A model generated the notes under the pieces. That model made no database searches and was not told the DNA's origin. It saw only the letters and a program-made list of their open reading frames with translations. A stretch of DNA of 47,630 nucleotides from an uncultured Clostridia bacterium (GTDB lineage: Bacteria > Bacillota > Clostridia > UBA1381), in NCBI GenBank assembly GCA_944390495.1, contig CALXQE010000112.1:1-47630 (forward strand). Direction: 5' to 3'. A program made the translations under genes and the position numbers. Numbering within the stretch: the first letter of the stretch is position 1; every line of letters begins with the position of its first letter. This document shows positions 17,383 to 26,859 of this stretch, one piece after another.

Positions 17383-17916
17383 ATGATAAAAGAGGTTGAA
17401 AAGATACTTATAAGCAAAGATGAAATTAAAGGTATCGTAAAAAAAATTGCAGACAGAATTAATGAGGATTATAAAGGTAAACAAGTTGTACTGCTTGTAA
17501 TACTAAAAGGAAGTTTACTTTTTGCGTCAGACCTTATGCGTTATCTTGATGTTGACGTTACGATTGATTTTATGCAAGTGTCAAGTTACGGCAGCGGAAC
17601 AGTAAGCGGAGAACTTAAAATTTTAAAGGATGCACAAACGGATTTAAACGGTAAAAATGTTATTATTACGGAAGATATTGTAGACAGCGGCAATACTCTT
17701 TCAATGCTTAATGACTTATTACAAAAACGTGGAGCAAATACAGAAATATGTTCAATGCTTTCAAAACCTGCAAGACGTGAAAAAGATGTTTATATAAAAT
17801 ATTGCGGTATAGAAATACCTGATGAATTTGTAATAGGTTACGGAATGGATTATGATGAACGTTTTAGAAATCTTCCGTATATAGGAATACTAAAAAAAGA
17901 AGTTTACGGTGGCTGA
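17383..17916 (+). CDS. hpt: Hypoxanthine phosphoribosyltransferase
   Basis: This purine-salvage enzyme makes IMP or GMP from hypoxanthine or guanine and PRPP. The 177-residue protein contains LVILKGSLLFASDLMRYL, the flexible-loop SSYGSGTVSGE and the PRPP-binding signature IITEDIVDSGNTL. The terminal FVIGYGMDYDERFRNLPYIG is also diagnostic. Start ATG 17383 is preferred over ATG 17368 because a GGAGAGTGGG site lies between them. The end overlaps or touches the start of the radical SAM gene, suggesting coupling. Confidence 0.95.
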   Translation: MIKEVEKILISKDEIKGIVKKIADRINEDYKGKQVVLLVILKGSLLFASDLMRYLDVDVTIDFMQVSSYGSGTVSGELKILKDAQTDLNGKNVIITEDIVDSGNTLSMLNDLLQKRGANTEICSMLSKPARREKDVYIKYCGIEIPDEFVIGYGMDYDERFRNLPYIGILKKEVYGG

Positions 17917-17917
17917 T

Positions 17918-19594
17918 ATGAAAGTTTTGCTTGCGGCGGTAAATGCAAAGTATATTCATACATCTTTAAGTGTACGTACACTAAAAATGTATGCAAATTC
18001 AGATGATGTGGAATTTTGTGAATACACAATAAATGAACGCAGTGAAGATATACTGCGTGATATTTACGAGAAAAAAGCAGATGCTGTATTATTTTCCTGT
18101 TATATTTGGAATATAAGTATGTGCCTTGATGTTGCACAAATGCTTAAAAAGGTTTCTCCAAATACAACAATTATATTCGGAGGCCCTGAGGTGTCCTTTG
18201 ACGATGTGGAGTATATGGAAAAGTACTCATTTATAGACGGCATTATGCGTGGCGAAGGAGAGGCTATTTTTAAAGAGTGGCTTGACAGCGGCAAAATGTG
18301 CAGCGGTATGACGGGCAGAATAGACGGTAAAGTTGTGCGTTTTCCTGACAGAGAGCTTATACATGATTTATCAAGCATACCGTTTCCGTATACTGAAGAA
18401 GATATAAATAAAAATCGCGGAAAGCTTATATACTACGAATCAAGCAGAGGCTGTCCTTTTAGGTGCAGTTACTGTCTTTCATCAACAAGTCACAGCGTAA
18501 GATTTCGTGATACAGAACTTGTAAAAAAAGAATTAAAGTTCTTTGCCGATCACGATGTTAAAATTGTAAAATTTGTGGACAGAACATTTAATGCAGACAG
18601 AAAACGTACATGTGAACTTGTTAAGTTCCTTATTGAAAACGGTAAAAACACAACATTTCATTTTGAGGTGGCTGCAGATTTAATAAACGACGAACTTATT
18701 GCATTATTCAAACAAGCACCAAAAGGGATGTTTCAGCTTGAAATAGGCGTTCAATCAACGAATGATGAAACTATAAGGGCAATAGACAGAAAAACGGATT
18801 TTGAGGGTATTAAGCGTGCTGTGGCACGAATTAAAGAAATCGGAGGTGTTCATATGCACCTCGACCTTATTGCTGGACTGCCATTTGAAGATATTAATAC
18901 TTTTAAAAAGTCATTTGATGATGTGTATCGTCTTGGCAGTGATGTATTGCAACTAGGATTCTTAAAACTTTTAAGAGGTACAAAAATACGAAATGAAGAA
19001 AATAAGTACGGATATGTATATAACCCCAAACCGCCTTATGAGATTTTGAAAAACGACTTTATGTCCTATGACGATATTTTACTTTTAAAGGGAATAGAGG
19101 AGGTTTTCGAGCGTTATAATAACAGCGGTATATTTGAAAATTCAATAAAATATCTTTTGAAAAAATGGGATTCACCTTTTGAATTTTTTAAGGATTTATG
19201 GAAGTTTTATGAAAGAAACGGCTGTAATAAAGTAGGACAATCACGCAGTAAACTTTATGACATATTAGCAGATTACTGCAGTGAAGAATGTTTTAGAGAT
19301 ATTTTAAAGCTGGATTTTCTTATAAATAATAAAGGGTTAAATACACCTAAATGGTCAGTAAGTCAATATGACCGCAGTCTTTTAAAAGAACGTTTTGAAA
19401 TATTGACAGAGGATTTTATAAGGGATAACTTACAGGAATATGCCAATATACCTGTAAAAGAGATTGTTAAAAATCTGCATTTTGAAAAGTTTGACTATGA
19501 CGTGCTTTTAGATTTTGAAAAGCGTAAAAATATAATAATTTTTGATAATAAATATGACAGAAGGATAAGAGTATGCAGGGATTTGGAACTATAA
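17918..19594 (+). CDS. B12-binding-domain radical SAM protein (DUF4080 type)
   Basis: This 558-residue protein has an N-terminal Rossmann-like B12-binding domain (MKVLLAAVNAKYIHTSLS, then IIFGGPEVSF at about 85-95). A radical SAM core has the cluster motif C179, C183, C186 in RGCPFRCSYC. The C-terminal region resembles DUF4080. Such enzymes typically carry out methyl transfer or rearrangement; the substrate here is unknown. The B12 domain lacks an obvious DxHxxG cobalamin-binding motif, so cobalamin use is not certain. Start ATG 17918 is preferred; GTG 17909 would overlap hpt by 8 bases. The AEC gene overlaps its end by 22 bases. Confidence 0.88.
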   Translation: MKVLLAAVNAKYIHTSLSVRTLKMYANSDDVEFCEYTINERSEDILRDIYEKKADAVLFSCYIWNISMCLDVAQMLKKVSPNTTIIFGGPEVSFDDVEYMEKYSFIDGIMRGEGEAIFKEWLDSGKMCSGMTGRIDGKVVRFPDRELIHDLSSIPFPYTEEDINKNRGKLIYYESSRGCPFRCSYCLSSTSHSVRFRDTELVKKELKFFADHDVKIVKFVDRTFNADRKRTCELVKFLIENGKNTTFHFEVAADLINDELIALFKQAPKGMFQLEIGVQSTNDETIRAIDRKTDFEGIKRAVARIKEIGGVHMHLDLIAGLPFEDINTFKKSFDDVYRLGSDVLQLGFLKLLRGTKIRNEENKYGYVYNPKPPYEILKNDFMSYDDILLLKGIEEVFERYNNSGIFENSIKYLLKKWDSPFEFFKDLWKFYERNGCNKVGQSRSKLYDILADYCSEECFRDILKLDFLINNKGLNTPKWSVSQYDRSLLKERFEILTEDFIRDNLQEYANIPVKEIVKNLHFEKFDYDVLLDFEKRKNIIIFDNKYDRRIRVCRDLEL

Positions 19595-20514
19595 TAAACA
19601 GTATATTAACATTAGGACTTGCGATGATTGTTGGTTTCGTTTGTATCAAAACAGGGTATATAACAGACGAACAAAAAAACGGACTTTCAAAGATAATCGT
19701 AAAGGTTACTTTGCCGCTTCTCATAATTTCATCCCTTACTCAGCTTGAATTTGACCATGAAAAGCTTGTAAATTCAATATATGTTTTGGTAATTTCTGCT
19801 ATAGTGGTGCTTTTGTTATTTGGAATAGGCAGTGTCACTGCTAAAATCGGCAGAATGGAAAAAAGAATGGGAGCAATGCACCGATGTATGATGACCTTTG
19901 GAAATGTGGTATTTATGGCGTTTCCTCTTATACAGGCATTGTATGGTGCGGAGGGACTTCTTTATGCAACGATTTATGAACTTGCAAATGATTTATGTTT
20001 ATGGACAATAGGCGTGTATCAAGTGACAGGAATTTCAAAGGAAAAATCCTCTTTTTTCAGTAATCTAAAAAGACTTTTAAACCCTGGAACAATAGCGTTT
20101 GCCGTAGCTTTTATTTTAATGGCGGTAGGATTTAAGTTTGATGGCATAATAGGGGAGGTAATAGAAGGGATAGGCGGTACGACCACATATTTATCAATGC
20201 TGTTTATAGGCGGTACACTTGCAAGAGTTGATTTTAAACATATATATAAACGTATTGGCCTGTTTGTACTTACTTTACTTAAAATGGTTATAGTACCTGT
20301 AATTTTAATGTTTATACTTAAACTTTTTAACATTGATGAAACGGCAGCGGCAGTAATTATTCTTCAAGCAGCAATGCCTGTTTCAACGGTACTGGTTGTA
20401 CTTGGCATGGAATATGGCGGAGATGTAGATTACTGTGCTGAAGGTGTGTTTATTTCACATATTGCGGGACTTGCCCTTATTCCGTTGGTTTATTATATAA
20501 TGGGATTAGTTTAA
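19573..20514 (+). CDS. AEC-family transporter (auxin efflux carrier type)
   Basis: This 313-residue integral membrane protein has about ten hydrophobic helices in two inverted halves, typical of the AEC family. It shows VGFVCIKTGYI and LPLLIISSL near the start and the AAMPVSTVLVVLGMEYGGD segment near the end. Bacterial members move organic acids such as malate or other small anions; the substrate cannot be deduced. It overlaps the radical SAM gene by 22 bases and has an AAGGA site inside that gene, so the two are probably co-translated. Confidence 0.88.
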   Translation: MQGFGTIINSILTLGLAMIVGFVCIKTGYITDEQKNGLSKIIVKVTLPLLIISSLTQLEFDHEKLVNSIYVLVISAIVVLLLFGIGSVTAKIGRMEKRMGAMHRCMMTFGNVVFMAFPLIQALYGAEGLLYATIYELANDLCLWTIGVYQVTGISKEKSSFFSNLKRLLNPGTIAFAVAFILMAVGFKFDGIIGEVIEGIGGTTTYLSMLFIGGTLARVDFKHIYKRIGLFVLTLLKMVIVPVILMFILKLFNIDETAAAVIILQAAMPVSTVLVVLGMEYGGDVDYCAEGVFISHIAGLALIPLVYYIMGLV

Positions 20515-20927
20515 AGCAAATGGTAGGTAGGTTTTTCTTCGTCAAAGAAAATGTATCTGATGTAATCATCTGCCACTATACATATAGGGCTGAGGAAAAA
20601 CCACAAAATCATATACGGCAGACAAATTTGACCGAGTATATTAAATGGCATATCGTAATAATCCCATATATTAAGGTGGAAATGCAAATTAAGTATACAG
20701 CCTGCTATAAATTCAAGCAAAGTAATAATAAATGAACCTAAGAGCATTTGTATCCACAGTGGAATATCCCAGGTGTATCGCTCGTTTATAAGCCCTAAGA
20801 GTACAAAACACATTCCACCGAGCACACCCATACTCCAGTGAGAATAACCACGCCATAAAAGTTCTATAAGTATATATACTATTCCGCCAAAGAAAAACAA
20901 AAAAAGATATTTAAGTGCTTTTTTCAT
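20511..20927 (-). CDS. Small integral membrane protein, CmpB-like (putative ABC transporter permease family)
   Basis: This 138-residue protein has four predicted hydrophobic helices and the segments GMCFVLLGLINERYTWDIPL and WDYYDMPFNILGQICLPYM. Both are characteristic of a widespread Firmicutes family labelled putative ABC-transporter type IV or CmpB. No ATPase is next to it, so the transporter label is not supported here. It is convergent with the AEC gene, and the stop codons overlap by 4 bases. Confidence 0.75.
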   Translation of the reverse strand: MKKALKYLFLFFFGGIVYILIELLWRGYSHWSMGVLGGMCFVLLGLINERYTWDIPLWIQMLLGSFIITLLEFIAGCILNLHFHLNIWDYYDMPFNILGQICLPYMILWFFLSPICIVADDYIRYIFFDEEKPTYHLL

Positions 20928-20994
20928 ATAACAGACGTCCTTTCTGTAAAATTAGACATATATTTATTATATGCAAAAAGGACTAAATCATAAC

Positions 20995-21029
20995 AAAAAG
21001 CTGTCTGTATATTTATCAGACAGCTTTTT
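20995..21029 (-). terminator. Terminator of the recJ-gyrB run
   Basis: Arms AAAAAGCTGTCTG and CAGACAGCTTTTT with a nine-base loop lie directly after the gyrB stop on the minus strand. The stem ends in a T-run in both orientations, so it can also limit transcription from the other side. Confidence 0.88.
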
Positions 21030-21032
21030 ATA

Positions 21033-22961
21033 TTATATATCAAGGTTTGATACATATTTAGCGTGTTTTTCTATAAATTCACGTCGTGGTTCAACTTTGT
21101 CACCCATAAGGATAGTAAATGTCTGGTCGGCAACAATAGCATCTTCAATATCAACACGAAGCATTGTTCTTTTTGCCGGATCCATTGTAGTTTCTTTAAG
21201 CTCTGCAGGGTCCATCTCACCAAGACCTTTATAACGCTGTACCTTTGAACCGGGACCCATTTCTGCAATCAGTCTGTCACGTTCATCTTCGGTATATGCA
21301 AAACGTTCTTCTAAATTTTTGTTTTTACCTTTAAAAACTTTAAACAGCGGCGGCTGGGCAATATAAATATTACCGTTTTCAATAAGCTGACGCATATATC
21401 TGAAAAAGAAGGTAAGAAGAAGAGTTCTTATATGTGCACCGTCGACATCGGCATCGGCCATGATTATAATTTTTCCGTATTTTAGATTGTCGATGTTAAA
21501 ATCTTCACCTATTCCGGTACCGAGAGCTTGAATTACAGGTAACAGTTTTTCATTGGAGTAAACTTTATCAATTCTTGATTTTTCAACATTAAGCATTTTA
21601 CCCCAAAGCGGCAATATAGCCTGGAAACGTCTGTTACGTCCCTGCTTGGCACTACCACCCGCACTATCACCCTCAACTATGAATAATTCAGCATAGTCTG
21701 CACCTTCATCAGTACATTTTGCAAGTTTACCTAAAAGAGATGAGTTATTTGCGTTTGAGTTCTTTCTTGTCAGTTCCCTTGCACGTTTTGCCGCTTCTCT
21801 TGCACGAGAGGCAGTAAGTGTTTTTTCAACAATCGTTTTTGCAATCTTTGGATTTTCCTCAAGGAATGCACTTAATTTATCGTTTAGTGCATTTTCAACT
21901 AAAGCTCTTGCTTCACTGTTGCCGAGTTTTGTTTTTGTCTGACCTTCAAATTGTGCTTCTACTACCTTTACACTGATAATTGCAGTAAGTCCTTCACGTG
22001 TATCTTCGCCTGAAAGATTTGAATCCTTTTCTTTAAGCAGATTATATTTTCTTGCATAGTCGTTAATAACTCTTGTAAGTCCTGCTTTAAAACCGGTTTC
22101 ATGAGTACCGCCGTCACCGGTATGGATATTATTAGCAAAACTTAAAAGTGTTTCACTGTATGATGTTGTATATTGCATAGCAACTTCAACCATCATATCT
22201 TCACGTTTGGCTTCAAAATATATTACATCGTCATGAAGGGGATCTTTGTTTTGGTTTATATAATTAACAAATTCCTTAATACCGCCTTCTGCATGAAGTG
22301 TAACCGTTTCAGGGTTTTCCACTCTGTAATCTGTAAGAAGTATTTTAATACCTTTGTTTAAAAATGCCTGTTCACGCAGCCTTTTTAAAAGTACTTCGTA
22401 ATCAAATTCAAGAACTTCAAATATTTCAGGGTCAGGTTTAAATGTTATTTTTGTACCTGTTTTGTCTGTATCACCGATTACTTTAAGCTTACATGTAGGT
22501 TTACCTCTTTCATAGCTTTGGTAATGGATGTGACTGCCGTCGCTTACTTCGACTTCAAGTTTTTCAGAAAGGGCGTTTACAACAGATGAACCAACACCGT
22601 GAAGACCTCCGGACACTTTATATCCGCCGCCTCCGAATTTACCGCCGGCATGAAGAATTGTAAGAACAACTTCAACTGTCGGAATACCCTGCTGAGGGTG
22701 AATACCAACCGGTATACCACGTCCGTTATCTGTAACTGTAACGGAGTTGTCAGCGTTAATATCAACTTTTATTTCAGAACAGTAGCCGGCAAGTGCCTCA
22801 TCTATGGAGTTATCTACAATCTCATATACAAGATGATGCAGACCGGCAGATGAGGTTGAACCGATATACATACCGGGACGTTTTCTTACCGCATCAAGTC
22901 CCTCAAGTACCTGAATTTGGTTTTCGTCATAGGTGGTTTCAATCTTTTCAATATCGCTCAT
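21033..22961 (-). CDS. gyrB: DNA gyrase subunit B
   Basis: GyrB is the ATPase subunit of gyrase, which introduces negative supercoils. The 642-residue protein has the GHKL ATPase domain ([38 protein letters not shown]), the transducer domain, and the TOPRIM domain with EGDSAGGSA and [10 protein letters not shown]. The C-terminal YKGLGEM(D)P segment completes it. The length is that of Gram-positive gyrB without the E. coli insert. It closes a run with remB, recF and yaaA. gyrA is not downstream within the window. Confidence 0.98.
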   Translation of the reverse strand: MSDIEKIETTYDENQIQVLEGLDAVRKRPGMYIGSTSSAGLHHLVYEIVDNSIDEALAGYCSEIKVDINADNSVTVTDNGRGIPVGIHPQQGIPTVEVVLTILHAGGKFGGGGYKVSGGLHGVGSSVVNALSEKLEVEVSDGSHIHYQSYERGKPTCKLKVIGDTDKTGTKITFKPDPEIFEVLEFDYEVLLKRLREQAFLNKGIKILLTDYRVENPETVTLHAEGGIKEFVNYINQNKDPLHDDVIYFEAKREDMMVEVAMQYTTSYSETLLSFANNIHTGDGGTHETGFKAGLTRVINDYARKYNLLKEKDSNLSGEDTREGLTAIISVKVVEAQFEGQTKTKLGNSEARALVENALNDKLSAFLEENPKIAKTIVEKTLTASRAREAAKRARELTRKNSNANNSSLLGKLAKCTDEGADYAELFIVEGDSAGGSAKQGRNRRFQAILPLWGKMLNVEKSRIDKVYSNEKLLPVIQALGTGIGEDFNIDNLKYGKIIIMADADVDGAHIRTLLLTFFFRYMRQLIENGNIYIAQPPLFKVFKGKNKNLEERFAYTEDERDRLIAEMGPGSKVQRYKGLGEMDPAELKETTMDPAKRTMLRVDIEDAIVADQTFTILMGDKVEPRREFIEKHAKYVSNLDI

Positions 22962-22999
22962 AAGTTTATTCTCCTTATTTTAATTCTAACCTTTTTCTG

Positions 23000-23248
23000 T
23001 CAGCGTAAACGCCTTTTTGCAAGTATTTTTGAAGAAACAGAGGATATAAATACCTTAGTTCCTTTTCTGTCATTTGTTATAACAAAAGATTTAGGTAAAT
23101 CTTCTGTTGAATTTTTTATAAGACCGTTTTTTTCGGATTCGGAAAGGAAATTTCTGCCTAATCTTGAAACGGTAGTGTTGTCCATATCGAATATACCGAT
23201 AATATTTTTTGTGTTTACAACTGTATTTTCCTCTATTCTAAGATACAT
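23000..23248 (-). CDS. remB: Extracellular matrix regulator RemB (DUF370 family)
   Basis: This 82-residue protein belongs to the RemA/RemB DUF370 family (starts MYLRIEENTVVNTKNIIGIFD and has SKSFVITND-like text as PKSFVITND). In B. subtilis the related yaaB/remB gene lies in the same place, between recF and gyrB, and RemA is a DNA-binding regulator of biofilm matrix genes. The recF stop and remB start share one base (TAATG), so they are translationally coupled. gyrB follows after 38 bases. Confidence 0.88.
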   Translation of the reverse strand: MYLRIEENTVVNTKNIIGIFDMDNTTVSRLGRNFLSESEKNGLIKNSTEDLPKSFVITNDRKGTKVFISSVSSKILAKRRLR

Positions 23249-24342
23249 TAGGTTCCCTCCCTTATAACACTGCCGTTTTTTATTTTAAATATTTTTGTAC
23301 TGCCAGTACTTTCTAAAAGATCTGTATCAGTAGAAGTTATAAGTACCTGCTTACCTTTTATTTTTTGTGATAAATACAGTCTTCGGTTTATATCAAGTTC
23401 ACTCATTATATCGTCAAGAAGAAGTATAGGATACTCCTCTTTTACATGATTAATATAATCCGCCTGTGCAATTTTCATTGATAATGCAGCGGTTCTCTGC
23501 TGACCTTGGGAGCCGTAAAGTTTGGCTTCATTTTTATTTATGGTTATATGAATATCATCACGCTGTATACCTATCTGAGAAGAGGCAAAGTCAATTTCTC
23601 TTTTTTGGTTTTTTTCAAGGTATTCAAATATTGAATTTGTATCAAAATTGTCTAACTTAATACCGGGTGAATAAGTAATATCAAGTATTTCTCCGGAAAT
23701 CTCTGATTGTATTACAGATGCATATTTATTAATCAAATCAACAAATTCACTTCTGTATCTAATTATTTTTTCTGCCTCACGTGAAAGCTGTTCGTTCCAC
23801 ACCGACAGCATTACGTCTGATTTTACGCCCTTTGTCCTAAGTGCCTTTAAAAGGCTGTTTTTTTGGGACAATGATTTATGATAATCTATAAGGCTTGTAA
23901 GATAAGCGGGGTAGAGTTGACTTACAGATGAGTCAATAAAACGACGCCGTGCGGAAGGTGAACCTTTAACAAGATTCAGATCCTCCGGAGAAAACATTAC
24001 TACGTTTAGATAATTCATAAGCATACTAAGCTTTGTTATCTGAACATGATTTATTTTAATGCTTTTTTGACCGTTTTTTACAAGCTGTATTACTCCGTTA
24101 TAATCGCGTTTTGCATCGTGGAAGTCAAGGGATAGCTTTGAAAAATCGCATCCGAATTTTATAAGCTCTTTGTCGGATTTTGCTCTGTGACTTCGTCCTT
24201 GTGAAAACAGATATACTGCCTCAAGAATATTTGTTTTTCCCTGGGCATTATCACCTATAATTACATTTGTATGTGGTGAAAAGTCTATTTTTTGGGAAGT
24301 GTAATTACGGAAATTGGAAAGTGTAATAGAGGAAATGTACAT
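23248..24342 (-). CDS. recF: DNA replication and repair protein RecF
   Basis: RecF is an SMC-like ATPase that loads RecA at gaps with RecO and RecR. The 364-residue protein has the Walker A motif GDNAQGKTN at residues 30-38 and LSNFRNY near the start. The ABC signature region appears as YGSQGQQRTAALSMKIAQ, and Walker B as PILLLDDIMSELD. Start ATG 24342 follows the yaaA stop with no gap. Confidence 0.97.
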   Translation of the reverse strand: MYISSITLSNFRNYTSQKIDFSPHTNVIIGDNAQGKTNILEAVYLFSQGRSHRAKSDKELIKFGCDFSKLSLDFHDAKRDYNGVIQLVKNGQKSIKINHVQITKLSMLMNYLNVVMFSPEDLNLVKGSPSARRRFIDSSVSQLYPAYLTSLIDYHKSLSQKNSLLKALRTKGVKSDVMLSVWNEQLSREAEKIIRYRSEFVDLINKYASVIQSEISGEILDITYSPGIKLDNFDTNSIFEYLEKNQKREIDFASSQIGIQRDDIHITINKNEAKLYGSQGQQRTAALSMKIAQADYINHVKEEYPILLLDDIMSELDINRRLYLSQKIKGKQVLITSTDTDLLESTGSTKIFKIKNGSVIREGT

Positions 24343-24573
24343 TTATTCAGCTCCCACTTCAATTTCAACCGTTTCATCTTCAAATTCAACGGTAACTTTA
24401 TCACCAGGACGTATTTTTTTACCACGCATTGTACAAGGTTCACCGTTTACGGATACCATCTCACTCAAAACCATATCTTTTGCATCTGCACCGCTTTCAG
24501 CTATTGCTGAAAACTTCAAAAGTTGGTCAAGTTTTATAAATTCCGTTTTTATATCAATATTTATCTTTTCCAT
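24343..24573 (-). CDS. yaaA: S4-domain RNA-binding protein YaaA (RlbA)
   Basis: This 76-residue protein is a single S4-like RNA-binding domain: FIKLDQLLKFSAIAESGADAK, then VNGEPCTMRGKKIRPGDKV. It matches the YaaA family that sits between dnaN and recF in Firmicutes and was linked to ribosome maturation. Here it sits between relA and recF, with no dnaA or dnaN upstream. Its start is 11 bases after relA ends, and its TAA is followed at once by the recF ATG. Confidence 0.9.
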   Translation of the reverse strand: MEKINIDIKTEFIKLDQLLKFSAIAESGADAKDMVLSEMVSVNGEPCTMRGKKIRPGDKVTVEFEDETVEIEVGAE

Positions 24574-24584
24574 AAAATTAATCC

Positions 24585-26846
24585 TTAATTTTGTATTCTC
24601 GTAACGGAAGTAACTCCGTGTATCTGTGTTATTTTCTTCTTTAAAAGTGACAAGTCAGATGTATTTCGTATTTCAACACCTATTTGTATGATAGCAATAC
24701 CTTTTTTATTTACAAAAGCATTTACAGACTTAAACGGTATTTTAAGTGTTGATAGTATATTTGTAATTTCAAGAAGTACACCGTCACGGTCAGGTGCTTC
24801 AACCTGTAAGTGAGCGATATATGAGGTACTTCTTTCACCGTCCCACCATACATCTATAAATCTGCCTCTGTCCTCTTCTGACATATTGTCCGGATTCATA
24901 TTAGGGCAGTCACGTCTGTGGACACTTACCCCTCGTCCTTTTGTTATAAAACCTACTATATCGTCGCCTGCAACAGGATTGCAGCACCGTGCAAGGCGGA
25001 CAAGGCAATTATCAATGTCTTTAACTACAATACCTTTACTTGAAGCATATCGTTTTGCAGGTTCGGCTTGTACGGTGTGGCTTTCTTCATCATAAACAGC
25101 CTCAAGAGTCTTTTTAGCCTCAAGTGCTTTATTTTGTTTAAGCCACTCATCACGGAGTCTTACAACAACTTTTTGAGCTGTTAAGCCACCGTAACCTACA
25201 CTTGCATATAGGTCGTCTATTGTCTGGAATCCGTAACGTCGTATAAGCACTGCGATCCATTCAGGTTTAAACAGTTGTTCGTGTGTATTTCCGAGTCTGC
25301 GAAGCTCACGTTCAATAAGCTCCTTGCCACGTTCAATATTTTCATCACGTCTTTCACGTTTAAACCATTGATTTATTTTATTTTTAGCCTGTGAGGTGCG
25401 GCAGATTTTAAGCCAGTCACGACTTGGACCGTGTGTATTGGCGGTCAAGATCTCTACTATTTCACCGTTTTGTACCATATAGTTATTTGGAACTATTTTA
25501 CCGTTTACCTTTGCACCGCTCATTTTGTATCCAACCTCTGAATGAATTGCAAAGGCAAAGTCTATAACGGTACTTTTTGCAGGTAGAGATATTACTTTTC
25601 CCTGAGGTGTAAATACAAAAACTTCATCTTCAAACAAATCAAATTTTAACGTGTTAAAGAAATCATCAGTATCTATAATGTTTGTTTGAGTATCAAGAAG
25701 CTGTCTTACCCACTCGAGTTTTGAATCCATATCGGTTTTACCTGATATGCCTTCTTTGTACTTCCAATGTGCGGCGATACCGTTTTCGGCAACTCTGTGC
25801 ATTTCCCATGTACGTATTTGAATTTCAAGGGGAGTGCCGTTAGGACCGATTACTGTTGTGTGAAGTGACTGGTACATATTTGGTTTAGGCATTGCGATGT
25901 AGTCTTTAAAACGCATTGGTACAGGTGTGTATAAATCGTGCACCATACCCAAAACAGCATAACAGTCTGCAACTGTATCTACTATAACACGCACTGCAAA
26001 TAAATCATAAAGTTCGTCAAGTGTTTTATTTTGAGTATACATTTTTCTGAAAATGCTGTAAAAATGTTTTGCACGTCCCGTAACCTGACCTTTTATATTC
26101 ATTTCGTCAAGTTTACCTCTAAGAACCTCCATAATATCAAATATGTATTTTTCACGTTCTTCTTTTTTCTGATTGATACTTGCCGTAATTTCTTCGTATG
26201 CTACTGGGTCAAGATATTTAAGTGATAAATCCTCAAGCTCAATTTTAATCTTAGACATACCTAATCGGTGGGCAAGGGGAGCGTATACATCAAGAGTTTC
26301 TTTTGAAATAAGAAGCTGCTTTGCACGAGGCATAAAGCTAAGAGTACGCATATTGTGAAGTCTGTCAATAAGTTTTATAACTACGACACGTATATCCTTT
26401 GCCATAGCAAGAAACATCTTTCTTAAATTTTCAACTTGTTGTTCCTCACGTGTACTGTATTTAATTTTTTTTAGCTTTGTAACGCCTTCCACAAGCTCTG
26501 CAACACTTTCACCGAACAATGACTGAATATCTTCGTATGTATAAGGAGTATCCTCAACAACATCATGAAGAAGTGCAGCGGATATTGCCGTTGAATCGAG
26601 TGCAAGCTGTGCGGCAATATAAGCAAGCTGTACAGGATGTTCGATATATGGTGCTCCGCTTCGTCTGAATTGATGCGAATGAGCTGTTTTGGCAAGACGA
26701 TAGGCAATGTAAATCATGTCCGTATTTGCATTGGGACTGTAACCTTTTACCATGCCTATAATTTTATCAATAAGTACGTCTGTGTCGTCTATATTCTGAG
26801 GCATTTTTTCAGGTGAAAGTATTACTGTGTTCTTATCATCTGCCAT
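24585..26846 (-). CDS. relA: Bifunctional (p)ppGpp synthetase/hydrolase (RSH)
   Basis: This long RelA/SpoT homologue makes and degrades the stringent-response alarmone. The 753-residue protein has the HD hydrolase domain (ALLHDVVEDT with H94-D95, and IKLIDRLHNMRTL), the synthetase domain (RVIVDTVADCYAVLG, PKPNMYQSLHTTVIG), a TGS domain (about 400-460), the CC/RIS region with a CCNPVAGDDIVG motif and a C-terminal ACT domain. Both active sites look intact. It follows recJ by 13 bases, an association common in Firmicutes. Confidence 0.97.
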   Translation of the reverse strand: MADDKNTVILSPEKMPQNIDDTDVLIDKIIGMVKGYSPNANTDMIYIAYRLAKTAHSHQFRRSGAPYIEHPVQLAYIAAQLALDSTAISAALLHDVVEDTPYTYEDIQSLFGESVAELVEGVTKLKKIKYSTREEQQVENLRKMFLAMAKDIRVVVIKLIDRLHNMRTLSFMPRAKQLLISKETLDVYAPLAHRLGMSKIKIELEDLSLKYLDPVAYEEITASINQKKEEREKYIFDIMEVLRGKLDEMNIKGQVTGRAKHFYSIFRKMYTQNKTLDELYDLFAVRVIVDTVADCYAVLGMVHDLYTPVPMRFKDYIAMPKPNMYQSLHTTVIGPNGTPLEIQIRTWEMHRVAENGIAAHWKYKEGISGKTDMDSKLEWVRQLLDTQTNIIDTDDFFNTLKFDLFEDEVFVFTPQGKVISLPAKSTVIDFAFAIHSEVGYKMSGAKVNGKIVPNNYMVQNGEIVEILTANTHGPSRDWLKICRTSQAKNKINQWFKRERRDENIERGKELIERELRRLGNTHEQLFKPEWIAVLIRRYGFQTIDDLYASVGYGGLTAQKVVVRLRDEWLKQNKALEAKKTLEAVYDEESHTVQAEPAKRYASSKGIVVKDIDNCLVRLARCCNPVAGDDIVGFITKGRGVSVHRRDCPNMNPDNMSEEDRGRFIDVWWDGERSTSYIAHLQVEAPDRDGVLLEITNILSTLKIPFKSVNAFVNKKGIAIIQIGVEIRNTSDLSLLKKKITQIHGVTSVTRIQN

Positions 26847-26859
26847 AAAATCACTCCTT

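Noticed and set aside
22173..22853. Plus-strand ORFs of 60-110 codons opposite gyrB, icd, secA and abfA
   Set aside because: They are shadows of the real genes with no ribosome sites, odd composition and no family resemblance.
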